DNA of 64,000 nucleotides, taken from positions 6,676 to 70,675 of the forward strand of contig JBEKVM010000006.1 of the NCBI GenBank assembly GCA_049513975.1. The letters are read 5' to 3'. The DNA comes from JBEKOF01 sp049513975 (GTDB lineage Bacteria; Verrucomicrobiota; Verrucomicrobiia; Limisphaerales; Palsa-1400). A program made the position numbers and the translations under genes. This document shows, piece by piece, positions 1 to 7,821 of the stretch. Position 1 is the first letter of the stretch. Each line of letters starts with the position of its first letter. Below the pieces are notes generated by a model. The model did not search any database. It was not told the DNA's origin and was given only the letters and a program-made list of their open reading frames with translations.

Positions 1-363
1 GAAGCGGGTATAATAATCCTTGGATTTGTCGGCAATGGCCTGGGCGTAGGGCGTGAGAAAGCGCATTTGCTCCTCCGGCGAGGGTTCCTTCAATTGCCAT
101 GTGTCCGGAAACGGGGGGCGCGTGGAGATGGCTTCCCGGAGTTCCATCCAGGCGGCGCCGGCCTCCTTGGCGGCCAGCGTGTGTGAAAGAAGGTCCGGCT
201 TGGCCCCGGCCAGGCCCGCGCCAGCCCCAACGGGAGCGTTGGTCCTGGCTTCGGTTTTGGCGTCCTGCGCCGGAGCGGGACCCGCCGGGAGAAATGCCGC
301 CAGCCAGGCCACAACCGCCACCGCGCCAAACAAGGCCATCCGCCGAAACAAATTCTTTTTCAT
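1..363 (-). CDS. Secreted protein, N-terminal fragment (runs off left edge)
   Basis: An open frame of 121 codons starts at ATG 363 and continues past base 1 without a stop. The first 33 or so residues look like a Sec signal peptide: a basic start (MKKNLFRRM), a hydrophobic stretch and an Ala-rich exit (PAPAQ). A Pro/Ala-rich linker follows, then a helical segment with charged residues. This suggests an exported protein with a folded domain further left. No family can be assigned from the visible part. The gene points away from the lipoprotein gene upstream of it, which ends at 541 on the same strand. Confidence 0.7.
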   Translation of the reverse strand, partial: MKKNLFRRMALFGAVAVVAWLAAFLPAGPAPAQDAKTEARTNAPVGAGAGLAGAKPDLLSHTLAAKEAGAAWMELREAISTRPPFPDTWQLKEPSPEEQMRFLTPYAQAIADKSKDYYTRF

Positions 364-540
364 GCACATCCTGAGTTTAATCAGGCGCCGGTTTAAACCA
401 CCGCCGTCTCTTTTCCAAGCTAATTCGCCGGGAGATAGTGTCTCAATTTGATTGTTGTAGCGTCCTGTCCGCCGAAGCCTCGGCGAAGGGGGATGCGCGC
501 CAATCTCGAGCCACAGGCTCACCCTGCAACAGAAAGCTGG
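364..540. other. Intergenic region with small hairpin
   Basis: This short non-coding gap contains a GC hairpin at about 470-485 (CGCCGAAG / CTTCGGCG type). The words around it, such as GTAGCGTCCT, recur at the right end of the window at about 63817. No gene is seen. Confidence 0.4.
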
Positions 541-1911
541 CTATTGCAGCGCGGTTTTGAGGAGTTGGCGCGGATAGTCGGACGCGCTGGGAATCTTCTG
601 TGGCTCGTTTGTCCCCGCCGGATGCGGTTCGCCGGAGAACCGGAAGGCCGCCAGCCTCTCCCCCAAACCGTCGCCCGGCTGCAAGGCCGCCAGAAAGGCG
701 TCCCATTCGCCGCCGCGCTGCGCATCCTGACTGCTCCGCCACAGGCAGTATTGCGCCAGTTCATCTCCGGTCAACGCCACCTTGCCCAAGTGTTCCTTTT
801 GAAACTCTTCGTCCGCCCGCGCCCAACTGGCATAACAAGCAGCGGGCAGATGGGTGTCATTGGTTCTGTTCTGGATGGTTGTGTCCCAAACCACCTGCTT
901 GAGCACCTCATCCCAGCGGCCGTTGCTGTGAACGGGAGACACCGGCACTGATAGCTGGACCACCAGATGATCCGCTTCCCGTGTGTCAAATAGATCGAAA
1001 TCAATCAAGGTGTTCATCGCGTCTTGCGCCAGGTCCCTTGGCTTCGGCCGCTCTAGGTCGGGCTTCAGTTTCTCGTCTGCCTCCCATTGCTTGAGCCGGG
1101 CGCGGAAAAGCTCCGTGCTGGCGAGATACTTGTCAAACGATTCATCCATCTTGGTATCGTCGGCAAGGAAGCCGAGCGATGCCGGCACGGCTTCGGTCTC
1201 CGGCACGCCCATTTTGCGCGCCACCAGCCGTTGAATGCGGCGCATCATGGCCTGGGGGGCCTGCGGGTTATCTCCCGCAGCGTCCCGGAGCAGGCCCGGA
1301 ATTTCTCCGACGCTGAAATAGCCGTGTTCGACGAGGTATTGGCCAAACCGAACGGCAAACTCCTCCCTCGCATTGGTGTTATAGCCGCCGGCCAGCCGCC
1401 CTTCCCACCAATACTCGCTCAGGTTCTTGAGATCGCGCCGAAAATCCACATTCAGGAATTGGCGCAGCTTGTCGTAGCCGGGTTCCCGGCCCAACTCCGC
1501 CTGACTCCAGCCCATTACCAGGTCCGCCAGCCGTTCCGCCGCCTGGAAGCGCCGTTCCGACATGCCCGCCAAATCGTCATTGCCGCGGAACCGCTCCACA
1601 TAGAAGCCCGCCTCGCCCAGGCTGGTGGTCAGATTCGTATAAGCGCCCCAGCCGCCGACATCATCAGGCAGTGCATTGCTAAAGACCCCCCGGGCCACGT
1701 AACCCTTGCCCGCCTGAGTCACGCCAAGGGCCGGATACACAGCGGCAATCGCCCCAAGTTCCTCCTCGTCAAAATCCTGGTATTTTGGGGTGCCATCATT
1801 ATTCGCGCCGTCCTCCCGGTAAAAGACCAGCGTGCGCTCGATGCTGTTCCCGCGCGGTTTGAGTTGGACAACGTATTCGTTGTGCGGACAGCCCGTTACC
1901 ACAAGGGCCAT
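541..1911 (-). CDS. Large hypothetical lipoprotein
   Basis: The 456 residues read from ATG 1911 begin MALVVTGC. VTGC is a lipobox, but the hydrophobic stretch before it is too short from this ATG. The frame stays open upstream, and from an ATT codon at 1951-1953 it supplies a textbook lipoprotein leader with Arg and Lys followed by LPFALAAMALVV. The true start is therefore probably 1953. The rest is acidic, with many Trp and Tyr residues, no transmembrane helices and no motif I recognise. It is probably a membrane-anchored periplasmic protein. A sigma70-like promoter (TTGACC, 17 nt, TATAAT) lies at 1960-1988, so it can be transcribed independently of the radical SAM gene upstream. Confidence 0.75.
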   Translation of the reverse strand: MALVVTGCPHNEYVVQLKPRGNSIERTLVFYREDGANNDGTPKYQDFDEEELGAIAAVYPALGVTQAGKGYVARGVFSNALPDDVGGWGAYTNLTTSLGEAGFYVERFRGNDDLAGMSERRFQAAERLADLVMGWSQAELGREPGYDKLRQFLNVDFRRDLKNLSEYWWEGRLAGGYNTNAREEFAVRFGQYLVEHGYFSVGEIPGLLRDAAGDNPQAPQAMMRRIQRLVARKMGVPETEAVPASLGFLADDTKMDESFDKYLASTELFRARLKQWEADEKLKPDLERPKPRDLAQDAMNTLIDFDLFDTREADHLVVQLSVPVSPVHSNGRWDEVLKQVVWDTTIQNRTNDTHLPAACYASWARADEEFQKEHLGKVALTGDELAQYCLWRSSQDAQRGGEWDAFLAALQPGDGLGERLAAFRFSGEPHPAGTNEPQKIPSASDYPRQLLKTALQ

Positions 1912-1959
1912 CGCCGCGAGCGCAAAAGGCAGGCATTTGTTACGTGAGTTAATGCCCGC

Positions 1960-1988
1960 ATTATATGAAAAACATTCGGCAGGGTCAA
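1960..1988 (-). promoter_or_regulatory. Sigma70-like promoter for the lipoprotein gene
   Basis: On the minus strand TTGACC (1988-1983) is followed by a 17-nt spacer and a perfect TATAAT (1965-1960). The predicted transcription start, about seven bases downstream, falls at 1953, the ATT codon that opens the best lipoprotein leader. That would make the transcript leaderless. Confidence 0.6.
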
Positions 1989-2005
1989 CCGCCTGGATGA
2001 CCCGC

Positions 2006-2929
2006 TCAAAACACTTCCGCGCGCAGTCCGGCCACCTGCCGCACCGTTTTCGCGATCTGCGAAAGCTCTTTCAAGGGCAAATGACTGCATCCCGTCCGGG
2101 CCATGGGCCGCGTCGCCGAATAAACTTGCACCAGCGGTATCTCCGCGCCCGCCTTTTTCAGCTCCTTCAACCGCTGCGCGTATTGCCGGATTTCACGCGC
2201 CGGCGGAGCCTCGCCGTTGATGGCGGGGAACAGGCTCTGAATGACCACCGGACGCTGACGGCCCACCAGCAGGATGTTGTCCATGATTTTTTCCAGCGGG
2301 ACCGTCGCCCGGTTGACCCGGTTCAGGTACGCCTGGGTGCCGCCATCCAGTTTTGCCCAAATCTCGTCCTCCCGCGTGAGGAGCTTTAATCCCTGTTGGA
2401 CTTCCGGCCGGTCCAGCGCGGTGGAATTGGTCACCACCACGATTTTGAAAAACGGCAGCGCGCCCACCACGCGAAGGTGGACCATGGCCTCCAGGGCCAC
2501 GCCAAAATAGCTCGACAAGGTCGGTTCGCCGTCCCCGCTTAAGGCCACATGGCGCACTTCCAGCAAGTCCTCCGGCAAATTGGCGTAACGCGGCCGTCGC
2601 CGCAGCCCGCCCGAGCGCGCCAATCCAAAAGTCCCGCGCAGTTCCTCGGTCATTCTCTCCACATCAAAGCGCGCGGCGCGGGCAGGCTCGCTGCGATTAA
2701 TCTCGCAGTACACGCACTGGAAGGTGCATTGCAAAACCGGGTTGACGTTGACCCCGATGGTCAATCCTCCCGCCCGCGGGGAAATCACCAGGTAAACGAA
2801 CTTGTTCTCCAGAAAATCCCGCGGATACTCATACGCCGCTTCGGGTGTGACGATAGGATGGGCCGGCGCGCGCCCAATTCCGATCAGGCCAATTTTTTTG
2901 GCGTTTCGTTGATCCAGCTTCTTTGCCAT
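2006..2929 (-). CDS. Radical SAM protein
   Basis: This 307-residue cytoplasmic enzyme carries the radical SAM signature CTFQCVYC (Cys68, Cys72, Cys75), which ligates the 4Fe-4S cluster that cleaves S-adenosylmethionine. Further motifs fit the fold: a Gly-rich SGDGEPTLS segment near residue 145 resembling the SAM-binding GGE/GDGEP motif, and a later VTNST strand. It belongs to the broad Fe-S oxidoreductase group COG0731, related to tRNA-wybutosine-type proteins. The substrate is not predictable. A TTG codon 12 bases upstream also opens the frame, but ATG 2929 gives the natural start MAKKLDQ. It stands alone, with the lipoprotein gene 50 bases downstream having its own promoter. Confidence 0.85.
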   Translation of the reverse strand: MAKKLDQRNAKKIGLIGIGRAPAHPIVTPEAAYEYPRDFLENKFVYLVISPRAGGLTIGVNVNPVLQCTFQCVYCEINRSEPARAARFDVERMTEELRGTFGLARSGGLRRRPRYANLPEDLLEVRHVALSGDGEPTLSSYFGVALEAMVHLRVVGALPFFKIVVVTNSTALDRPEVQQGLKLLTREDEIWAKLDGGTQAYLNRVNRATVPLEKIMDNILLVGRQRPVVIQSLFPAINGEAPPAREIRQYAQRLKELKKAGAEIPLVQVYSATRPMARTGCSHLPLKELSQIAKTVRQVAGLRAEVF

Positions 2930-3130
2930 AATTAGGAACAATATGGCGCACCCTGCGGTGGCGGCACTCCCCGTTTCTTGTCAAACTATGGCCCATTCTT
3001 GTGAAAACGCGGCCTTTTCAACACCCCCACCCTCTCGAATGGCGATAAGAAGATTCTGTGATAGACTTGCCTTTCGACGGCGCGAGCCGGTTTTGGGCGC
3101 GTGGAACAGGCTCCCCCCCCACCCCCTGGA

Positions 3131-3190
3131 ACTGAAATTAGGTGAAACCAAGTGAAACCAGGTGAAACCAGGTGAAAATAGCTGAAATCT
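3131..3190. repeat. Six phased 10-bp TGAAA repeats
   Basis: Six consecutive decamers each carry TGAAA in the same register: ACTGAAATTA, GGTGAAACCA, AGTGAAACCA, GGTGAAACCA, GGTGAAAATA and GCTGAAATCT. The 10-bp period places A-tracts on one face of the helix, a pattern that bends DNA. Confidence 0.7.
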
Positions 3191-3331
3191 GCCGGGGCCG
3201 TCATGGGCTGTCTTGCAGGCCGGGAGATGAAGGGGGGGAAGCATGGCGGATTGCGCATGGCGGATTGGAGAGGCGGCGGCGGGGACGGGAGACGAAGGAG
3301 CGGCGTTGCGCAGAGTCCTGATTTGGGGAGC

Positions 3332-3408
3332 GCACGCGCCCCGCGTGCAGCGTTCAGCGCCCTCGCTGAACGCACTCGCCGAGGGTCAGCGACGGGGGCG
3401 TCGCTGAC
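3332..3408. repeat. Cluster of three perfect hairpins
   Basis: The three hairpins are GCACGCG/CGCGTGC (3332-3348), GCGTTCAGCG/CGCTGAACGC (3350-3373) and GTCAGCGACG/CGTCGCTGAC (3385-3408). The first includes GGGGAGCGCACGCGCC, which recurs at about 63861 near the right end. This looks like a dispersed repetitive extragenic element. Confidence 0.65.
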
Positions 3409-3593
3409 GGCGCGCGAGGGCGGGGTCAGGGGTCAGGGTCAGGGGTCAAACCATACTTTTGCCCAATTATCGGCGGAGATTCTTTGTTTTCAGCATACGT
3501 CTGCCGAAACTGATCGGGCTTTGTGAAAGTGCCCAATTGTAATTCCAAATTCTGGGCTTGAGCCGTTCACTGACTGACCTTGAATTGTGCGAA

Positions 3594-3998
3594 TCATGTT
3601 TCCTGTATGGGGGGGCCGCATCCCTCCCCACCAAGAATGAGCAGCAAGAATAGCACGGCGAACACAAACCCCACGACACGAGGCCAGTCGCGCGACAAAC
3701 GTATAAGCCCGAGAGAAAAAGCGAAGCCAAACGCATAACAAATATCAGATTTCATCATCCACTTGAAACGACCGCTGTGACTCAAATAATAACGAAGGCC
3801 AGGGTGGATCGACATGAGCTGATTCTGGAAAAAGTACCACCAGATAAAAATCGCGGGCAGGTAGAAAGCCGTAAGTCGCTCCCGAATGCGGCGGTTGAGC
3901 GGTGAAAGTGGAGAGACCAAAAATGCCATGAGGGAAAACACCACTGCCAAGATCGCCGTCTCCTCGTCGAAAAGCGTCGGGATCCTGTAATCAGTCAT
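3594..3998 (-). CDS. Small hypothetical membrane protein
   Basis: A 134-residue protein read from ATG 3998 (MTDYRIPTLF). Another ATG lies nine bases upstream at 4007. Three hydrophobic segments are visible, at about residues 15-32, 47-63 and 107-128, separated by basic loops. This indicates a small inner-membrane protein. The frame is open further upstream to 4193, but that extension is hydrophilic, Arg/His-rich and unlike a real N-terminus. No family is recognised. It is transcribed away from the lipoprotein gene at 4310. Confidence 0.5.
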   Translation of the reverse strand: MTDYRIPTLFDEETAILAVVFSLMAFLVSPLSPLNRRIRERLTAFYLPAIFIWWYFFQNQLMSIHPGLRYYLSHSGRFKWMMKSDICYAFGFAFSLGLIRLSRDWPRVVGFVFAVLFLLLILGGEGCGPPIQET

Positions 3999-4309
3999 CG
4001 CAATCATGATACCCGCTTTGAATCTACAATCACTTCTGCGCATATTCAAGTGAATATCCGCCACGAACGGCGCGCGCACCCTGTCCTGGTGGGGATGGCG
4101 GTGGATTCCACTTGAGGGTTCAAACCATAATATTTCCCATGACCAGACCGTGAGTCGCGCCACAGCCGGTGAAAAGTTATGGTGACCCCTCATCCTGGCA
4201 CAGTTGCGAATGGGGCGATCTATGGTAGTATTGACTCAAGGCAGAAAATGAACACTTGCCAGACTTGGTCCGCGCGGGTAAAATATCAATTGTGAGGCTG
4301 ATTGCGCGC

Positions 4310-4669
4310 ATGAACCGATTTGGCTTGGTTTTTGTTTCGCTGGCGCTTCTGAGCGGGTGCTCATCCGCTCGGCAGTCCATGGGTGCTACCTATACCGCGG
4401 GCGGTACCTATACTCTCGTTGAGCAGGACATCACATTGAGTGACGCAAAGCAAACAGTGCAGCTTGGGCAGTATTCCATCCGGCTTCTGTCCATCGCAGA
4501 CGACGGCACGACACAGATTCGAGTCGCCCAGACCAGGAGAGTTTTGAGTGCGCGCCCAGGCGAGTGTTTCGTGAGTTACGAGTTTGGGCGGGAGGGGCTT
4601 CAGCTTCTCTCAGCGTCCAAGACCACTGGCACAGCGACCATGAAATCGATAGGCTGCATGAGGCATTGA
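4310..4669 (+). CDS. Small hypothetical lipoprotein
   Basis: The 119 residues begin MNRFGLVFVSLALLSGCSS, a clear type II signal peptide with lipobox LSGC, so the mature protein is about 101 residues and lipid-anchored. The mature part alternates polar and hydrophobic residues and looks beta-rich. It has a C-terminal Cys pair (ECF...GC) that could form a disulfide. A longer frame starts at 4256, but the signal peptide fixes the start at 4310. No family is recognised. Small hypothetical genes follow on the same strand at 4741, 5047 and 5232. Confidence 0.65.
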   Translation: MNRFGLVFVSLALLSGCSSARQSMGATYTAGGTYTLVEQDITLSDAKQTVQLGQYSIRLLSIADDGTTQIRVAQTRRVLSARPGECFVSYEFGREGLQLLSASKTTGTATMKSIGCMRH

Positions 4670-4740
4670 TTAAGACTTGGCAGATTTGGGCGGCAAGCGT
4701 TAGAATTCAAATATTGTGCGGCCATTTTAGGCGACACACC

Positions 4741-5028
4741 ATGAGAACGGTTTTCGTCATGTCGCTGGTCTGTGCGTTGATGAGCCTGCTGGCAATCTTT
4801 GGCTTTTCAGCCATGAGCATCGTTCCTGGACACGGAACTGAGGGCGAGCGCACGCAAATGATGATTGTCGCCGGTGCATTTGCGGTCGCTTGGCTCTGTT
4901 TGGCGTTTTGGGTGCGATCACGCCAGCGGGCGGCATCACGGCCTCTCCCTCCGCAGCGGTTGAGGCGGCTCTTGGTCTGTGCCAGTGTTGTTTATCTGAT
5001 CGGCGTTTTATGTGTCGCGTTTGGATGA
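4741..5028 (+). CDS. Small hypothetical membrane protein
   Basis: A 95-residue protein with three predicted membrane helices at about residues 4-28, 41-59 and 76-94. A basic Arg/Gln-rich loop near 60-74 suggests that this loop is cytoplasmic. The start at ATG 4741 places a hydrophobic N-terminus directly after the initiator Met. No strong Shine-Dalgarno sequence is visible. It lies 71 bases after the lipoprotein gene and 18 bases before the interrupted gene at 5047, so the genes may be co-transcribed. No family is recognised. Confidence 0.55.
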   Translation: MRTVFVMSLVCALMSLLAIFGFSAMSIVPGHGTEGERTQMMIVAGAFAVAWLCLAFWVRSRQRAASRPLPPQRLRRLLVCASVVYLIGVLCVAFG

Positions 5029-5046
5029 TTGTCATTATGGAGAAAT

Positions 5047-5235
5047 ATGAATAGTGGCATAAATCCAGCCGCAAGTCCGCCGCATCCGGGAACAAAGCCA
5101 AGGGAAAGAAGCTTGAGATGGATCGTCGCCGCCGGTCTCGTCGGCATGTTTTGAGTGGTCGGCTTAATGCTTGGCGGGGTCGCGTCAGCTTTGCAAGGGT
5201 TAAGGGCCACCAGAAAGTGTAGGATGACCTCATGA
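5047..5235 (+). pseudogene. Small membrane-protein gene interrupted by in-frame TGA
   Basis: ATG 5047 is preceded by a good Shine-Dalgarno (GGAG at 5039-5042). The frame runs 35 codons, meets TGA at 5152-5154, then stays open for 26 more codons to a TGA that overlaps the ATG of the next gene (ATGA at 5232-5235). The TGA falls inside a hydrophobic segment: RWIVAAGLVGMF, stop, VVGLMLGGVASA. Read through, or with TGG in its place, the product is a 62-residue protein with one or two membrane helices. The good ribosome site and the ATGA coupling indicate a recently intact gene. A sequencing error, a recent nonsense mutation and stop-codon readthrough are the alternatives. Confidence 0.5.
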
Positions 5236-5492
5236 CAATTACGAAACAGACGGTCGCCGACAAAATCGCCGCGTATCTCCACCACGAGATCACGCCGGCC
5301 CAGTTGGTGGATTGGGCGGAGCGCGCCTTGATGGACGGCGAGTTCGCCGAACACGATGTGGCCACCCTTTCACACGTCGTCTCCCGTCTGGGAGTCGCGG
5401 ATGTGCGCGCGTTTGGACTGGCGTGGGATGATTGCGATGAGCTTCTCCGCAAATTGGGTTTTGTGCCCCGCGTGGAAGTGGTGGCCGGGTAG
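5232..5492 (+). CDS. Conserved hypothetical small protein
   Basis: A soluble, acidic, helical protein of 86 residues. The pattern VADKIAAYLHHEIT, then LVDWAERALMDGEF and LSHVVSRLGVADVRAFGL, resembles small helical proteins I associate with uncharacterised conserved families. I cannot name a function. Its ATG overlaps the stop of the interrupted gene upstream (ATGA), so translation would be coupled. An AGGA ribosome-binding site lies about eight bases before the start. Nothing links it to a toxin-antitoxin pair beyond its small size. Confidence 0.65.
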   Translation: MTITKQTVADKIAAYLHHEITPAQLVDWAERALMDGEFAEHDVATLSHVVSRLGVADVRAFGLAWDDCDELLRKLGFVPRVEVVAG

Positions 5493-5558
5493 ATCCAATC
5501 CCATCCTCCATCCTCCACCCGTGCCTCTGACCATTCACTATCCGCTTTCCATGAACCC

Positions 5559-5863
5559 TCACCTCACCCTAACCCTCTCCCCTCCCATCGGATGGGAGCG
5601 GAGAGGGAACAGCAGACGGACACGGATTGTTCCAAGGAGGTCAGTTGAGCAGCGGCAGGTTCACGGTCCCAATGCACGCCAAAATTTTGGCGTGGAGGCT
5701 TTCCAGGAACGCTCACCTCACCCTGGCCCTCTCCCCTCCCATCGGATGGGAGCGGAGAGGGAACAGCAGACGGACCCGAATTGTTCCACCGAGGTCTGTC
5801 GAGCAGCGGCAGGTTCATGGTCCCAATGCCCGCCAAGATTTTGCGTGGAGGCTAACCACTATC
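5559..5863. repeat. Tandem 153-bp direct repeat with hairpin core
   Basis: Two imperfect copies, starting at 5559 and 5712, each hold a long hairpin (CCTCTCCCCTCCCATC / GGATGGGAGCGGAGAGG) followed by shared text (GAACAGCAGACGGAC, then GAGCAGCGGCAGGTTCA and GCCAA). The pyrimidine-rich hairpin resembles the one at 20047. It fills the gap downstream of the convergent genes ending at 5492 and 5880. No coding potential is seen. Confidence 0.7.
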
Positions 5864-5879
5864 CCCTATTCACCATCCC

Positions 5880-6713
5880 CTATTCCTTTGCCGCGCTGAT
5901 TTCGACCTCCACTTCCATCGTCCGCTCCTGCGTGCCGCGGTAGGTGCCGCGCAAGGGGGAGACATCGTTGTAGTCGCGGCCCGTCGCGATCTTCACATAG
6001 CTTTCGTCGGGCAGCCGGTTGTGGGTCGGATCAATCCCCACCCAGCCGGCGGAGGGAATGAACACCTCCGTCCAGGCGTGGGTCGCGCTGGTCCGTTGCG
6101 ACGCCAGATACCCGCTGACATACCGCGCCGGGATGGCCGCCGAGCGGCACAGCCCGATGAACACATGGGCAAAGTCCTGGCACACCCCGCACCCCGCCGC
6201 CAGCGCCTCGCGCGCATGGGTGTGAACATGAGTCGTCTGCGGTTCGTAGGCCATCCGCTCCCGCACAAACCGCATCAGCGCCAGCGCCGCCTGCCACGCA
6301 TCGGTTTCTCCGGCCGTCGCCTCCGCCGCCAGCCGCCACGTTTCCGGCCCGGTGTCGGTGAAACGGCTGGCCTGGACGAAGTCGAAGCACGGATCGCTCC
6401 GCCCCGCCAGGCGCGCCTGGGCCAGCGGCCCCGGCCGCGCGTCCAGCGCCAGCGTGTCCGGGGCGAAGGTGGTCACCACGGCGCGGGTCTCCAACTCCAA
6501 GGCGGTGTGCGGCTCGGCCACGTCGAAATGGTCCACCCAGTTGCCGTAAAAATCGGTGTAATGATTGACCCGCGCCGCCGGATGGACTGTCAATTGGAAA
6601 TGCTCCAGCCGCTGTTGCCGGGAGGTGAGCGGGCGCAAGCGCGCCTCGTTGAAACTGTCGCGCACGGCGCTGGCATAGCGGTAGGCGGTGCGATGCCGGA
6701 TGGCCCACTTCAT
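5880..6713 (-). CDS. Transglutaminase-like protein (cysteine peptidase fold)
   Basis: A 277-residue protein of the bacterial transglutaminase-like family. The papain-like triad is visible as Cys178 in GCGVCQDFAH, His212 in ATHAWTEV and Asp228 in GIDPTHN. The N-terminal half matches the usual N-terminal beta region of this group, starting MKWAIRHRTAYRY. ATG 6713 overlaps the stop of the alpha-E gene (ATGA), which indicates coupled translation and fixes the start. Family members occur next to circularly permuted ATP-grasp and alpha-E proteins, a cluster thought to make or process a small peptide or amide-linked product. The substrate is unknown. No signal peptide is seen. Confidence 0.9.
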   Translation of the reverse strand: MKWAIRHRTAYRYASAVRDSFNEARLRPLTSRQQRLEHFQLTVHPAARVNHYTDFYGNWVDHFDVAEPHTALELETRAVVTTFAPDTLALDARPGPLAQARLAGRSDPCFDFVQASRFTDTGPETWRLAAEATAGETDAWQAALALMRFVRERMAYEPQTTHVHTHAREALAAGCGVCQDFAHVFIGLCRSAAIPARYVSGYLASQRTSATHAWTEVFIPSAGWVGIDPTHNRLPDESYVKIATGRDYNDVSPLRGTYRGTQERTMEVEVEISAAKE

Positions 6714-7771
6714 GCCTGCTCCTCCCCGGCTTTCCACCCGGGATGGGCTGGCGCGCTTTGCTGCTGTTGCTCTTCCTGCTGGACAAAATCCGCCTCAGCC
6801 TGCGCCGCCAAGGAAAGAAAAAAGTAGGCCTCGAAGAGCGCGCCGCCGATGCGGTTGAACTTGATTTGCAGATCGTCCATGCAACCGTGCAGGCCGCGCT
6901 CGAAAATCTCCTCCACCGTGCTGAATTGCAATTCGGCCAGCAGCCGCCCGGCGTGGCGTTCGGCGTCGTTGACAAACCGGCCCTCGGGCACGCCCGAGAT
7001 CTTGCGCAGGGCCGTGTTCAATTGCGCCGCGCAGAAGCGGATGGAGCGCGGGAAATCCTCGCTCAGCACGAGGAATTCCGTCACCAGCACCGGGTGAACG
7101 TCCGCCCCGTTGATGGATTTATAGGCGTCCCAGGCGCTGCAGGAACGCAGGATGGCCGACCACTCCAGCGCCTCGCTCTGGCTGATCGCGCCGGGCATTC
7201 CCGTGGCGGGCAGGCTTTGATGGCGCACGTCCAGGATGCGCGAGGTCTTGTCGGCGCGCTCCAGGAATCGGCCGGCCTGGGTGAACCACCAGCCTTCGTT
7301 TTGGAGGAGGGTGGCGTAGGCGATGCCCGTCAGGTGCATGGAGGCCGCCTTGATTTCGGCAAAGAAATTGCTCGGGCTTTGCCGCCAAACCTGGGGCGCC
7401 TCGCGCGATTTGACAAATAGATAAAGCCGGTTCAACTCTTCCCACAATTCAATGGTGATTTGATCGCGCACCATCCGGGCGTTTTCCCGCGCCTCAGTGA
7501 TGCATTGCACAATCGAGTTCGGGTTTTGCGCCTGGAACACCAGAAATTCGGTCACGGCCGCGCCGGTGGCCTTGGGATGAAGCTTGAAAAACGCCGCCTC
7601 GTCGCCGGCCGCCTGGACAATCGGAAGCCATTGTTTGGCGACGTGTTCTTCGTCCAGGTTTCGGATATCCAGCAGCAGTTGCAGGCTGGTATCCACCAGG
7701 CGCGCCGTGTTTTCGGCGCGCTCGATGTAACGCGACATCCAGTAAAGCGAATTGGCGACGCGGCTCAACAT
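6710..7771 (-). CDS. Alpha-E domain protein (DUF403)
   Basis: A 353-residue all-helical protein with the family's typical N-terminus MLSRVANSLYWMSRYIERAE, followed by repeated helical segments rich in Arg, Glu and Leu. The alpha-E family accompanies circularly permuted ATP-grasp enzymes and transglutaminase-like peptidases across bacteria. Its molecular role is not established. Length and position are normal: it sits 50 bases after the ATP-grasp gene and overlaps the transglutaminase-like gene by four bases. The C-terminus, rich in Gln and Glu, is poorly conserved in character. Confidence 0.9.
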   Translation of the reverse strand: MLSRVANSLYWMSRYIERAENTARLVDTSLQLLLDIRNLDEEHVAKQWLPIVQAAGDEAAFFKLHPKATGAAVTEFLVFQAQNPNSIVQCITEARENARMVRDQITIELWEELNRLYLFVKSREAPQVWRQSPSNFFAEIKAASMHLTGIAYATLLQNEGWWFTQAGRFLERADKTSRILDVRHQSLPATGMPGAISQSEALEWSAILRSCSAWDAYKSINGADVHPVLVTEFLVLSEDFPRSIRFCAAQLNTALRKISGVPEGRFVNDAERHAGRLLAELQFSTVEEIFERGLHGCMDDLQIKFNRIGGALFEAYFFLSLAAQAEADFVQQEEQQQQSAPAHPGWKAGEEQA

Positions 7772-7821
7772 GCGGGCGGAAACTTCGTCATGCGCATTTC
7801 GTCAGTGGTCATTTTCCCCTT

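Larger units (their letters stand above)
2930..3593. other. Gene-free region with phased decamer repeat and hairpins
   Basis: About 660 bases contain no convincing gene. A 10-bp phased TGAAA tract lies at 3131-3190, a purine-rich stretch at 3230-3300, and three consecutive perfect hairpins at 3332-3408. These are listed separately. Confidence 0.6.

Noticed and set aside
3131..3190. CRISPR array
   Set aside because: The units are 10 bp with no spacers, so they do not fit repeat-spacer structure. No cas genes are present in the window.
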